From: Candidatus Sigynarchaeota archaeon
GTDB lineage: Archaea; Asgardarchaeota; Jordarchaeia; Jordarchaeales; Jordarchaeaceae
Direction: 5' to 3'
DNA length: 8,495 bases
NCBI GenBank assembly: GCA_030587505.1
Contig: JAUQYY010000129.1
Location: 1-8,495, forward strand
In this document: positions 1 through 5,129 of the stretch, in pieces
How the letters are laid out: the number at the start of each line of letters is the position of its first letter
Position numbering within the stretch: the stretch's first letter is position 1
The notes under the pieces: model-generated
The model's database searches: none
Seen by the model: only the letters and a program-made list of their open reading frames with translations
What the model was told of the DNA's origin: nothing
Program-made: the position numbers and the translations under genes

Positions 1-489
1 GCCACCTACGCTATGACTGGAAATCCCCGAGTCTTCATTCCGCTTCACCGCGGGGCTGCCGGCTTCATGTCAAACGAGCAGTTTGAGGAGTTCTACTGGC
101 CCACCCTGAAAAAGGTGATCCTGGCGCTGGTGGACAAGGGGCTTGTTCCGAAGGTTTTCTACGAGGGTGACTACACGCCCCGCCTAGAGTACTTAAGGGA
201 GCTGCCGAAGGGGAAGACCATAGCCCACCTCGACGCCACCGACATATTCAAGGCCAAAGAGGTCATAGGGGACAGAGTATGCCTGAAGGGGAATGTGCCA
301 CCCTCGCTTCTGTGCGCCGGGACACCAGCAAAGGTTGAGGAGTACTGCAAAAAGCTGATCGAAGTGGTGGGAGAAGGCGGCGGCTTCATAATGGACGGAG
401 CCGTGGGAGGCATACCCACCGACGCCAAACCAGAAAACGTAAAGGCAATGACAGAAGCAACCTTCAAGTACGGCGTTTACAGAAAGTGA
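1..489 (+). CDS. Uroporphyrinogen decarboxylase (URO-D) family protein, C-terminal part
   Basis: The frame is open to the left edge (ATYAM... before the first internal ATG at 13), so the gene starts upstream and about 162 residues are visible. They match the C-terminal half of the URO-D fold: a TIM-barrel strand with HLDATDIF, then RVCLKGNVPPSLL, and a final GGGFIMDGAVGGIPTDAKPENVKAM block typical of this superfamily's C-terminus (shown here across residues about 126-149 of the internal-ATG numbering). In the superfamily, true URO-D decarboxylates uroporphyrinogen III. Many archaeal paralogues are instead corrinoid-dependent methyltransferases or have unknown substrates. The Zn-binding HxC of MtaA/MtbA-type methyltransferases is not seen (HLD instead), and the N-terminal substrate-binding region is outside the window, so the substrate cannot be named. 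The stop is TGA at 487-489, and a T-rich stretch (about 506-517) could end the transcript. A decayed copy of its 3' end follows at 621-737. Confidence 0.85.
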   Translation, partial: ATYAMTGNPRVFIPLHRGAAGFMSNEQFEEFYWPTLKKVILALVDKGLVPKVFYEGDYTPRLEYLRELPKGKTIAHLDATDIFKAKEVIGDRVCLKGNVPPSLLCAGTPAKVEEYCKKLIEVVGEGGGFIMDGAVGGIPTDAKPENVKAMTEATFKYGVYRK

Positions 490-620
490 ACCACTCACCC
501 AACCTTTCTTTTATTAACTAGATTATTCCAGTATTTAGACGATGCGGTGTGTTATTCGTGAAAAACACCAGACAAATTGTTTAGGGAGAGAACAGAGAAT
601 TAGCGATATACTGTTGCCTT

Positions 621-737
621 GAAGGAGCTGGACCGTGTTCCTACGGCGCTGTAAACGGGATACCCGACGAGGCTAAACCGGAGAACGTGAAGGCAATGAC
701 AGAAACCGCGTTCATGTACGGTGTGTACTGAAAGTAG
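621..737 (+). pseudogene. Decayed duplicate of the URO-D family C-terminus
   Basis: Reading from 621 gives EGAGPCSYGAVNGIPDEAKP and then ENVKAMTETAFMYGVY before TGA at 729-731. This aligns with the last ~38 residues of the gene at 1-489 (GAVGGIPTDAKPENVKAMTEATFKYGVYRK). The match continues past the TGA: the upstream gene ends Y-R-K-stop and here it reads Y-TGA-K-TAG, so an Arg codon (AGA) appears to have become TGA and the old stop is at 735-737. Nothing before 621 resembles the rest of the family, and there is a stop at 582-584 in this frame, so most of the gene is gone. It is most likely the tail of a former tandem paralogue. It is not identical to its neighbour, so it is not a fresh duplication. 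Confidence 0.8.
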
Positions 738-756
738 TGTATTTAAGAGCGTTCAT

Positions 757-777
757 TTTTTAAAGTTTGTTTAAAAA
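757..777. repeat. Perfect 8-bp inverted repeat, possible terminator
   Basis: TTTTTAAA (757-764), a 5-base spacer, then TTTAAAAA (770-777): the arms are exact reverse complements. It lies downstream of the URO-D remnant and downstream of the 3' end of the VapC remnant on the other strand. A role in ending transcription in either direction is inference. A chance palindrome in AT-rich DNA is quite possible. Confidence 0.35.
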
Positions 778-845
778 CGAGTTCAGTCCCTTTTTTCACT
801 ATCCTTTTTTATCTGTTCTTTTTCTGTTAGGAAGCGCTTGGCAGC

Positions 846-1263
846 CTAATGCGTGGTGTCCAACCATATTCTCTTTATCCAGGGTATCTTGTCAAAGTCT
901 TTATCTTCTGAAACTATGTGTTCGATTCCAGCCTTTTTCATGGATGCTGCGTGGAGCGCGTCTGAAGGTTTCAGGCCATGATCCATCATAATTCTCTTCA
1001 TAACACTGTAGTCACTGTAGTTTATTGGAATCGCTTCTAGAAAGGGCATAAATCCATCCGTCAATTCGAAAGTCTCGCTCAGCGGGATTTTGAGCTTTCT
1101 CGATAAAATCCAAACGGTTTCATCTATAACTATTATGTTAACAATTAGACGTTTTTCCTGCTTAATCGCTTCCAAATGGAACATTGTAAAATATAATTGA
1201 AAACCTTTGTCACTTTCTGCGTATCACATAAGAGGAATCAAGGAATATCTTCGAGGGCCTCAT
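846..1263 (-). pseudogene. vapC: VapC-type PIN-domain toxin, frameshifted near the N-terminus
   Basis: PIN-domain VapC proteins are Mg-dependent RNases that use about four acidic residues. The main frame (open from about 1223 down to TAG at 846-848) carries VIDETVWIL, GLKPSDALHAASM and IVSEDKDFD, which supply the Glu and Asp residues of the later PIN motifs. The first motif is missing from that frame but present in the next one. From an ATG at 1261-1263, overlapping the vapB 3' end, the sequence reads MRPSKIFLDSSYVI, a classic PIN start with the first Asp in LDSS, and then runs into stops. The frames meet at about 1221-1224, where one extra base (or two missing) would join ...SYVI to AESDKGFQLFY.... 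As written, a protein begun at the internal ATG (1184) lacks the first catalytic Asp and should be inactive. This is either a true inactivating frameshift or a sequence error. Confidence 0.8.
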
Positions 1264-1492
1264 CCTCTATGCTAAGTTTGGAAACCTCCTTTGCCACAGG
1301 CTTCCGAGACTTTTTCAGCCATTCTAGGAATTCCTCCATGTCCGGCGCTCTCTGTAGGATTAGGCTGTCCTCCCTGAATTCCGCTAATACATAGCTCCGT
1401 GGCTTAATGTTCAGTTTGTCCCTCACCATTTTTGGGAGCACTATTTGCCCCTTGGGGCCAACTCTCAGTCTGAGTTTAACCATGGGTATCAC
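1238..1492 (-). CDS. vapB: VapB-type antitoxin, SpoVT-AbrB domain
   Basis: The product is an AbrB-type swapped-hairpin DNA-binding antitoxin. It should neutralise the adjacent PIN toxin and bind its own promoter. VKLRLRVGPKGQIVLPKMVRDKLNIKP is the AbrB domain (V/GPKGQIVLPK core), followed by a LILQRAP strand and a charged C-terminal tail (about residues 50-84) of the kind that wraps the toxin. The first possible start is GTG at 1492 (84 residues). An ATG at 1483 gives 81 residues and begins directly at the AbrB domain, so it is an equally good choice. No Shine-Dalgarno is evident, and a TATA-like box centred near 1519 fits a leaderless transcript. Its 3' end overlaps the original vapC start (ATG at 1261-1263) by about 26 bases in another frame, as expected for translational coupling. 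The antitoxin is intact while the toxin is broken. Confidence 0.85.
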   Translation of the reverse strand: MIPMVKLRLRVGPKGQIVLPKMVRDKLNIKPRSYVLAEFREDSLILQRAPDMEEFLEWLKKSRKPVAKEVSKLSIEDEALEDIP

Positions 1493-1502
1493 AAAGTAAT
1501 AC

Positions 1503-1524
1503 TAAACGTTTAACAATAAACTCT
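1503..1524 (-). promoter_or_regulatory. vapB promoter with palindromic operator candidate
   Basis: On the minus strand GAGTTTATTGTT (1524-1513) is TATA-like and centred about 27 bases before the GTG at 1492, which fits leaderless archaeal transcription. Between it and the start lies TAAACGTTTA (1503-1512), a perfect 10-base palindrome. A dimeric AbrB-type antitoxin bound there would block transcription initiation. The palindrome is seen directly; its use as an operator is inferred. Confidence 0.45.
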
Positions 1525-1530
1525 TCTCCC

Positions 1531-1620
1531 TTGAGGAAAAGTGTGATCCTGAATGAATACTTCGAAGAATTACCCGATGAGGAATATCAGGCACTAGAGA
1601 ACCTGAGATGGTTAGAGTTT
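1531..1620 (+). other. Possible small gene fragment, unrecognised
   Basis: From TTG at 1531 the plus strand reads RKSVILNEYFEELPDEEYQ and then ALENLRWLE, an acidic, amphipathic, protein-like stretch. After about 1620 the same frame turns into a Phe-rich shadow of the PHP gene's 3' end, so the coding look stops there without a stop codon. It could be the remnant of a gene overwritten by a rearrangement at the PHP 3' end, or chance. I do not recognise the family, and no promoter or ribosome-binding site stands out. Confidence 0.25.
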
Positions 1621-2361
1621 TTACTCTTTTTTGTGTTTGTTTTTTCTGAAAAGATAGATGGCTATTTCCCTGTTTTCTCGTATCGCTTGTTTTATTGCTT
1701 CTGTGTTCTTTTCGGCTTTTATTAGGCTTTTCCAGGAGTAAACGTGTCGTGCTTCGTGGAAGTCTGAGTTTGCTATGTAGTTGAACTTTTTTAGGCCGAT
1801 GACGTTGAAGAGGTCGTCGCGGTTGGCTACCTCCCAGGCGTCGAAGATCCCCTCGTACTCTTTGCGGTGGTTCCAGAGGTGAATGAATGGCTGTCTTCCT
1901 TCTGACTGCTTGTGGTGCGGGTGGCAGGCGATGGCGATTGCCTCCTGGCTGTGAATCTCTTCGACAATGGTTCTCACGGGTAGGGCGGGGTCGATGTATT
2001 CTTTTATGTCGATCGCCAGGATGTGGTACTTTCCTTGGTTGTTTGTGAGTTCCACGCCGGGTATGACTAGCATTCTGTACTCCTCCCAGGCCCTCTTGGA
2101 CTCCTTCCATAGAAGCCGCAAATAATCGTGAAAGTTTTCCCTCGTTATTGCGTTTATTTCCCTTTTTTCTATTTCTTCTTCGAGTGTTTTCTCGTCAAAA
2201 ATGTGGTCTGTTATGCTTATAGCGTCGAATCCCTCTTCGCCAAAAAGATCGATTACCTCGTTTAGGGGTAGTTTTCCATCACTCATATCCGTGTGGATGT
2301 GGAAATCGCAGAGAAGCCAATTGGTGAGAATCAAGTCATTCCTCTTATTATGATTCAGCAT
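1621..2361 (-). CDS. PHP-domain metal-dependent phosphoesterase
   Basis: This 246-residue protein is a single PHP domain. Motif I is FHIHTDMSDG (His21, His23, Asp28), motif II is ISITDH (about residues 47-52), the Glu motif is PGVELT, motif III is ACHPHH, and the last motif is NSDFHE near residue 197. These are the metal ligands of the TrpH/YciV-like PHP group, whose characterised members hydrolyse 3',5'-nucleoside bisphosphates or short RNA or DNA 5'-3'. The exact substrate here is not known. All ligands look intact and the length suits a stand-alone PHP enzyme. The start is ATG at 2361, with GGGG eight bases upstream on the minus strand as a weak Shine-Dalgarno. That GGGG can pair with CCCC in the structured element immediately upstream (2370-2479), so translation may be controlled by RNA folding. 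The stop is TAA at 1621-1623. Confidence 0.85.
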   Translation of the reverse strand: MLNHNKRNDLILTNWLLCDFHIHTDMSDGKLPLNEVIDLFGEEGFDAISITDHIFDEKTLEEEIEKREINAITRENFHDYLRLLWKESKRAWEEYRMLVIPGVELTNNQGKYHILAIDIKEYIDPALPVRTIVEEIHSQEAIAIACHPHHKQSEGRQPFIHLWNHRKEYEGIFDAWEVANRDDLFNVIGLKKFNYIANSDFHEARHVYSWKSLIKAEKNTEAIKQAIRENREIAIYLFRKNKHKKE

Positions 2362-2369
2362 TTTGAAGT

Positions 2370-2479
2370 CCCCTGACGGGTGGGGTGAGTAACCTGGTGT
2401 TAGGCTCGGCTCGGAAGCATCCTCTCAGAAGCGTCCCGGCGGGCGAGTGGGCGCTGTTTGTCAGAGGATCCCTCACCTT
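2370..2479. ncRNA. Candidate structured RNA (PHP leader or separate small RNA)
   Basis: By hand count 2370-2477 is about 65% GC, whereas 2521-2600 is about 36%. The stretch folds as an outer helix (GGTGAG 2384-2389 with CTCACC 2472-2477) closing a junction. Inside are a hairpin TAAC/GTTA (2390-2393 with 2399-2402), a short hairpin GCT/AGC (2409-2411 with 2416-2418), and a long arm. The arm pairs ATCCTCT (2419-2425) with AGAGGAT (2463-2469), then AGCG-CCC (2430-2437, T2434 bulged) with GGGCGCT (2449-2455). Read on plus, two G:U pairs extend the outer helix and one G:U helps bridge the internal loop; on minus these become A-C mismatches, which favours plus. Read on minus, the last CCCC (2385-2382) could instead pair with GGGG (2373-2370), the only Shine-Dalgarno-like site for the PHP gene, like a riboswitch expression platform. 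It does not match any RNA family I know. The strand is unresolved. Confidence 0.5.
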
Positions 2480-2840
2480 TAGGCCTTAAAGTTCCGCATT
2501 TTTCCGTTTAACCGTAAACATCGCTCAGATGTATACTTTCTCGCGCTCACGATTATTTTGCATCAAATAAAAATCTTATCTTACAGGTAACGAAAAACCC
2601 CAAAAATTGAAGACAATGTTCTTTCGGTTCCTCTTGGGGGGGGTGACCCATCCGGGTTTCTTTTCGGCACGATGTAATATGTATGTTTTTTGAGGGGGTG
2701 TATGTGACTTAGCGGTTGTGAAGGGAGATTTATGAGGGCTTCTTTCCGGGAATCAAGGCTCAAAAAGGGAGATAGACAAACCACCAACAAACCCAAAAAA
2801 AGATAAAATACGCACTTACTACATCATGCCTTTCTTTTCA
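2480..2840. other. AT-rich intergenic stretch without a recognisable gene
   Basis: No convincing protein is visible. The longest open frame (minus, about 2581-2796) is low-complexity and has no domain. Visible items are an imperfect palindrome CTTTA-GGCCT-TAAAG (2477-2491) touching the RNA candidate, TATA-like sequences on the minus strand at about 2529-2539 and 2564-2575 that could start a PHP leader transcript, a run of eight G (2636-2643), and a run of seven A near 2803-2810. A short plus-strand frame from ATG 2616 to TGA 2696 resembles nothing I know. It may hold eroded coding DNA. Confidence 0.4.
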
Positions 2841-2848
2841 CCAAAAAA

Positions 2849-2858
2849 ATTTTTATAC
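2849..2858 (+). promoter_or_regulatory. Archaeal TATA box of the MaoC-like gene
   Basis: An A-rich stretch (BRE-like, 2843-2849) runs into TTTTTATAC. Transcription should start about 25 bases downstream, near 2878-2882, giving a short leader with the Shine-Dalgarno GAGAGGTGG (2881-2889) before the GTG start at 2894. Confidence 0.6.
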
Positions 2859-2893
2859 TTGAAGCAGGAAAGAGGGGCAGGAGAGGTGGTTTT

Positions 2894-3334
2894 GTGAGTG
2901 AAGACAAGTATGAGAAGTTTAAGGGTTACAAGTTTCCACCAAACACTTATGAGGTGACAGGCGACGCCATAAGGGCCTACGCGAAGGCGACTGGAGACCT
3001 GAAGCCCGAGTACACCGACCCTGACGATTCCAAGATAATCGCACCCCCATCGTTCCTGTCGGTTATCTTTCTCCCCTCGTTCTACGGCGCCGGGAAACTC
3101 GTTGAGGAAGGCGTAATAAAAGATATGACCAAGCTTCTCCACGGCGGTCAGAGATACGAGTACTACGCACCAATAAGGCCCGGCGATGTTCTGGAATCCC
3201 AGGTTGAGGTGAAGGACATCTACGTTAAGAACAACATGCTCTTCCTCATATTCGACATACCGATAAAAAAGCAGGACGACACCCTGGTTGGCAGGGTTGT
3301 GACAACAGCCATAATACGGCCGGGAGGATTCTAA
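2894..3334 (+). CDS. MaoC/FAS1-like dehydratase half-domain (hot-dog fold)
   Basis: The product has 146 residues and one hot-dog domain of the FAS1-like / MaoC N-terminal type. These proteins bind acyl-CoA or acyl-ACP thioesters and serve as the structural half of (R)-enoyl hydratases or 3-hydroxyacyl dehydratases. Visible are YEVTGDAIRAYAKATGDLKP (about 19-38), APPSF (50-54), LHGGQRYEYYAPIRPGD (82-98) and a C-terminal GRVVTTAIIRP strand. At the hydratase-2 catalytic site, usually D-x-N-P-x-H, the sequence is DLKPEY, so the His is absent. That is expected for the non-catalytic partner in HadA/HadB-like pairs. The C-terminal catalytic partner is not in this window. The start is GTG at 2894, chosen for the Shine-Dalgarno GAGAGGTGG and the clean TATA box upstream. 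The stop is TAA. It converges on the nitroreductase. Confidence 0.8.
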   Translation: MSEDKYEKFKGYKFPPNTYEVTGDAIRAYAKATGDLKPEYTDPDDSKIIAPPSFLSVIFLPSFYGAGKLVEEGVIKDMTKLLHGGQRYEYYAPIRPGDVLESQVEVKDIYVKNNMLFLIFDIPIKKQDDTLVGRVVTTAIIRPGGF

Positions 3335-3423
3335 CAGATCTTAGAAGCCGGAATTGGGATGTTGAGTCTTCTCTTCGAAAAGATAACTCCTCTTGAGGTT
3401 GCCAAAGCTTCCCTTGGCTCCTT

Positions 3424-3936
3424 CTATCTGTGCCGTGTGTAGGGCTTGTTCCACTCATCTTGGTAGGTGATGTCCTCCATCCTTTTTCTCGAGGTTGGAC
3501 TCGGCACCAGTTTAGGGTACCCAACTCCGAGCATAGCCACTATGGTTGCGTCCTCAGGTATTTTCAGGATTTCTTTTACTTTTTCTTCGCTGAAGGTTCC
3601 TATCCAGCACGTTCCGAGCCCTAGGGCTTGGGCCGCAAGAACCATGTGCTCAAGGGCTATCGCTGTATCCACAGGGTACCACTTGGGTGACTCGCGGGGT
3701 TTCGCGACTCCAACTATTACCACTCCCGCCTTTTTGAGGAAGTTCATCGAGGCCTCGGCTATCTTTCGGATCTTCTCTCTATCCCAAACAACGACAAACC
3801 TGTAGGGCTGCCTGTTCCCAGCTGAGGGAGCTAGTCTCCCCGACTCAATGATGGAGAGCACGGTCTTTTCGTCCGGAACTTCTCCCGTAAAGTTTCTTAT
3901 ACTCCTTCTCTCCTCTATTGCTCTAAAAACATTCAC
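3424..3936 (-). CDS. Nitroreductase-family FMN-dependent oxidoreductase
   Basis: This 170-residue protein belongs to the short archaeal/bacterial branch of the nitroreductase fold. The FMN-phosphate motif RRSIRNF is at 10-16, APSAGNRQPYRF at 36-47, AAQALGLGTCWIG at 101-113 and MLGVGYP at 135-141. These enzymes are usually FMN-binding homodimers that reduce flavins, quinones or nitro compounds with NAD(P)H or ferredoxin. The physiological substrate here is unknown. The start is GTG at 3936, with GGTGG about 11 bases upstream on the minus strand. It lies 67 bases after the ATC-hydrolase-like gene on the same strand with no strong promoter between them, so it probably forms the end of the 4942-to-3424 operon. 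A ferredoxin-coding gene in that operon suggests ferredoxin as electron donor, which is inference. The stop is TAG at 3424-3426. Confidence 0.85.
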   Translation of the reverse strand: MNVFRAIEERRSIRNFTGEVPDEKTVLSIIESGRLAPSAGNRQPYRFVVVWDREKIRKIAEASMNFLKKAGVVIVGVAKPRESPKWYPVDTAIALEHMVLAAQALGLGTCWIGTFSEEKVKEILKIPEDATIVAMLGVGYPKLVPSPTSRKRMEDITYQDEWNKPYTRHR

Positions 3937-4003
3937 GGTATCACTTCCACCTATGCTACCACAAACGTTAGTTCTTTTTCACGAAGGGTTGGAATGCTGG
4001 TGT

Positions 4004-4549
4004 CTACCTCTTTGTTGACACGAAGTGGCATGGTTTCTCTGGCATCTTCTCTGTCATTTCTACGTCTACGCTTAGGTTGAGTTCCCTATAAAGTGTTTCG
4101 AGTGCTGCGAGGCAGGCGTGCCTGCACGGCAGTTCGTCGGCCGTTTTCTGATCCAGGTTTTCTTTCAGCAGTTCGTATCCTGGGCACTTAGGTATTGTGA
4201 AGTCTATGACTTGTGTGTTGTTGCTGTACACGTAGATTTTCGCCGTTGGCCTTGTTCCCATGAGCATCAGTTCCCAGTACCTCTGGGGGACGTGTGGAAA
4301 CACGTGACCCGTTTTCTCAGCAACCTGCATGAGCACCTCCCCCTGACGGTCCATGTACCTGTCTCCCAACTCGATCGCCTTCCTTATCGCTTTTTCCCCG
4401 TGCTCTTTGAAGAACCGCTCGCCCAGCTTTACTGGGTCTTCTTCCGACCGTTTCACCTTCGAGGCGAACTCCCTAACGCATTTTTCCAAGGAGTACTCCT
4501 CGTTGAGAGCGGATAACGCCTCATCCGCGAAGTAGTAATCGTACTTCAC
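4004..4549 (-). CDS. ATC-hydrolase-like protein with conserved cysteines
   Basis: The 181-residue protein has a helical, charged N-terminal half (about 1-80) and a C-terminal half with IPKCPGYELLKEN (119-131), LPCRHACLAALETLY (140-154) and EKPCHF (171-176). This layout, with a Cys-rich core, late Cys-His pair and beta hairpin KIYVYSNNTQVIDFTI, resembles the L-2-amino-thiazoline-4-carboxylic acid hydrolase-like family and related archaeal proteins that sit beside ferredoxins. I recognise the resemblance rather than a certain match, so the reaction is not assigned. Cys122, 142, 146 and 174 could bind a metal or Fe-S cluster. The start is GTG at 4549, whose last two bases fall in the ferredoxin stop (GTGA overlap, 4546-4549), so translation is likely coupled. 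GGGAGCGGA just upstream is a plausible ribosome-binding site. The stop is TAG at 4004-4006. Confidence 0.6.
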   Translation of the reverse strand: MKYDYYFADEALSALNEEYSLEKCVREFASKVKRSEEDPVKLGERFFKEHGEKAIRKAIELGDRYMDRQGEVLMQVAEKTGHVFPHVPQRYWELMLMGTRPTAKIYVYSNNTQVIDFTIPKCPGYELLKENLDQKTADELPCRHACLAALETLYRELNLSVDVEMTEKMPEKPCHFVSTKR

Positions 4550-4786
4550 TCCGCTCCCACCTCCCCTTCAAGGATTTTGATCGCGTTTCCCGGGCACACT
4601 TCGATGCACTTCATACAGCCGATGCACCGCACCTCAAGGTCGGGGATGATTTCCCACTCCTTGCTTGGCTCGAAACATTTTAACCTCTTTCGGGTACATA
4701 GCGAAAACCGTGCAGGGGCAGATATCCAAACACTTGGCGCACTCCATGGCACCCACACACTTATTCATGTCAACTATGACCCTCAA
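4546..4786 (-). pseudogene. Two-cluster [4Fe-4S] ferredoxin broken by a +1 frameshift
   Basis: From TTG at 4786 the minus strand reads RVIVDMNK and then CVGAMECAKCLDICP, a C-x6-C-x2-C-x3-CP cluster motif, up to about PKEVKMF. From about 4674 the next frame continues EPSKEWEIIPDLEVRCIGCMK with CIGCMKCIEVCPGNAI, the second, canonical C-x2-C-x2-C-x3-CP cluster, ending in TGA at 4546-4548. The frames meet at a TTT (plus-strand AAA 4673-4675); with one T fewer, ATG-TTC-GAG reads straight through as KMFEPSKEW. The restored protein would have about 79 residues and two clusters, typical of an electron-carrier ferredoxin. The start is TTG with GGTG six bases upstream. A minus-strand ORF from 4758 keeps only the second cluster. 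A miscounted short T-run is the simplest explanation, but true inactivation cannot be excluded. Confidence 0.8.
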
Positions 4787-4828
4787 CCCGCACACCTTTT
4801 TTACCAGTTGTTCCTAAGAGCGGGGAAC

Positions 4829-4942
4829 TTACTCCTTTCCTCCAAGCGAATCGCGCCGTGCCTTGTACATTTTCCTCGCGTAGTTCTTAATGTTCAGATA
4901 CCATTTCTTACCTTCACCATGCTGAACACACCACTGACACAT
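4829..4942 (-). CDS. Small Cys-rich peptide (CxxC...H), 37 residues
   Basis: ATG at 4942 opens MCQWCVQHGEGKKWYLNIKN and then YARKMYKARRDSLGGKE before TAA at 4829-4831. It is too short for routine gene calling but looks real: GAGAGGA lies seven bases upstream (4950-4956) and a TATA-like GATTTATCTC is centred near 4987. The Cys2-Cys5-His8 pattern suggests metal or Fe-S binding. From memory, similar N-termini (MC-x-x-C-x-x-HGEGKKWYL) begin longer archaeal proteins, so this may be a truncated copy; I could not verify that. After the stop the same frame meets one more TAG and then runs in phase into the ferredoxin, so an ancestral fusion is conceivable. It would be the first gene of the operon containing the ferredoxin, the ATC-hydrolase-like gene and the nitroreductase. 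Confidence 0.55.
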   Translation of the reverse strand: MCQWCVQHGEGKKWYLNIKNYARKMYKARRDSLGGKE

Positions 4943-4981
4943 TCACAAATCCTCTCGTTTGGAACATTTACCGTTCAATAC

Positions 4982-4991
4982 GAGATAAATC
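4982..4991 (-). promoter_or_regulatory. TATA-like box for the redox operon
   Basis: On the minus strand GATTTATCTC is centred near 4987. A start about 27 bases downstream (near 4960) would leave a leader of about 18 bases that carries the GAGAGGA ribosome-binding site of the 37-residue gene. Confidence 0.4.
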
Positions 4992-5103
4992 TTACGACCC
5001 GCCCACGTTCCAAGAGAACACAAGGAAATGGTTTATGATGCCACTTTAACAGCCTTCTGCGTTTCTCAGCATCAAATAATGTTCTTCTAACAGCCTGAGG
5101 GAA

Positions 5104-5111
5104 GATTTAAC
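5104..5111 (+). promoter_or_regulatory. TATA-like box of the antitoxin gene
   Basis: GATTTAAC is centred about 23 bases before the ATG at 5130, as expected for a leaderless archaeal transcript. A second AT-rich site, CTTATACG (about 5116-5123), is too close to the ATG to serve. Confidence 0.35.
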
Positions 5112-5129
5112 AATGCTTATACGCTTTCA

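Noticed and set aside
1502..2110. Minus-strand frame of 202 codons in another phase of the PHP gene
   Set aside because: It is rich in Arg, Pro and His with no domain, and the PHP frame holds all metal-ligand motifs.
2377..2392. ACGGGTGGGGTGAGTAA resembles the 16S rRNA segment GACGGGTGAGTAAC
   Set aside because: The match is short and carries an insertion, and nothing on either side resembles 16S rRNA. It is treated as coincidence.
3335..3442. In-frame extension after the MaoC stop, ending LEVAKASLGSFYLCRV before TAG
   Set aside because: It overlaps the nitroreductase 3' end, has no known domain and needs readthrough of TAA. Chance is likelier.
4118..4516. Long plus-strand open frame opposite the ATC-hydrolase-like gene
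   Set aside because: It is an antisense shadow of a coherent minus-strand protein and has no domain of its own.
4577..5038. Plus-strand frame of 153 codons opposite the ferredoxin and Cys peptide
   Set aside because: It is the antisense of two recognisable minus-strand coding stretches.
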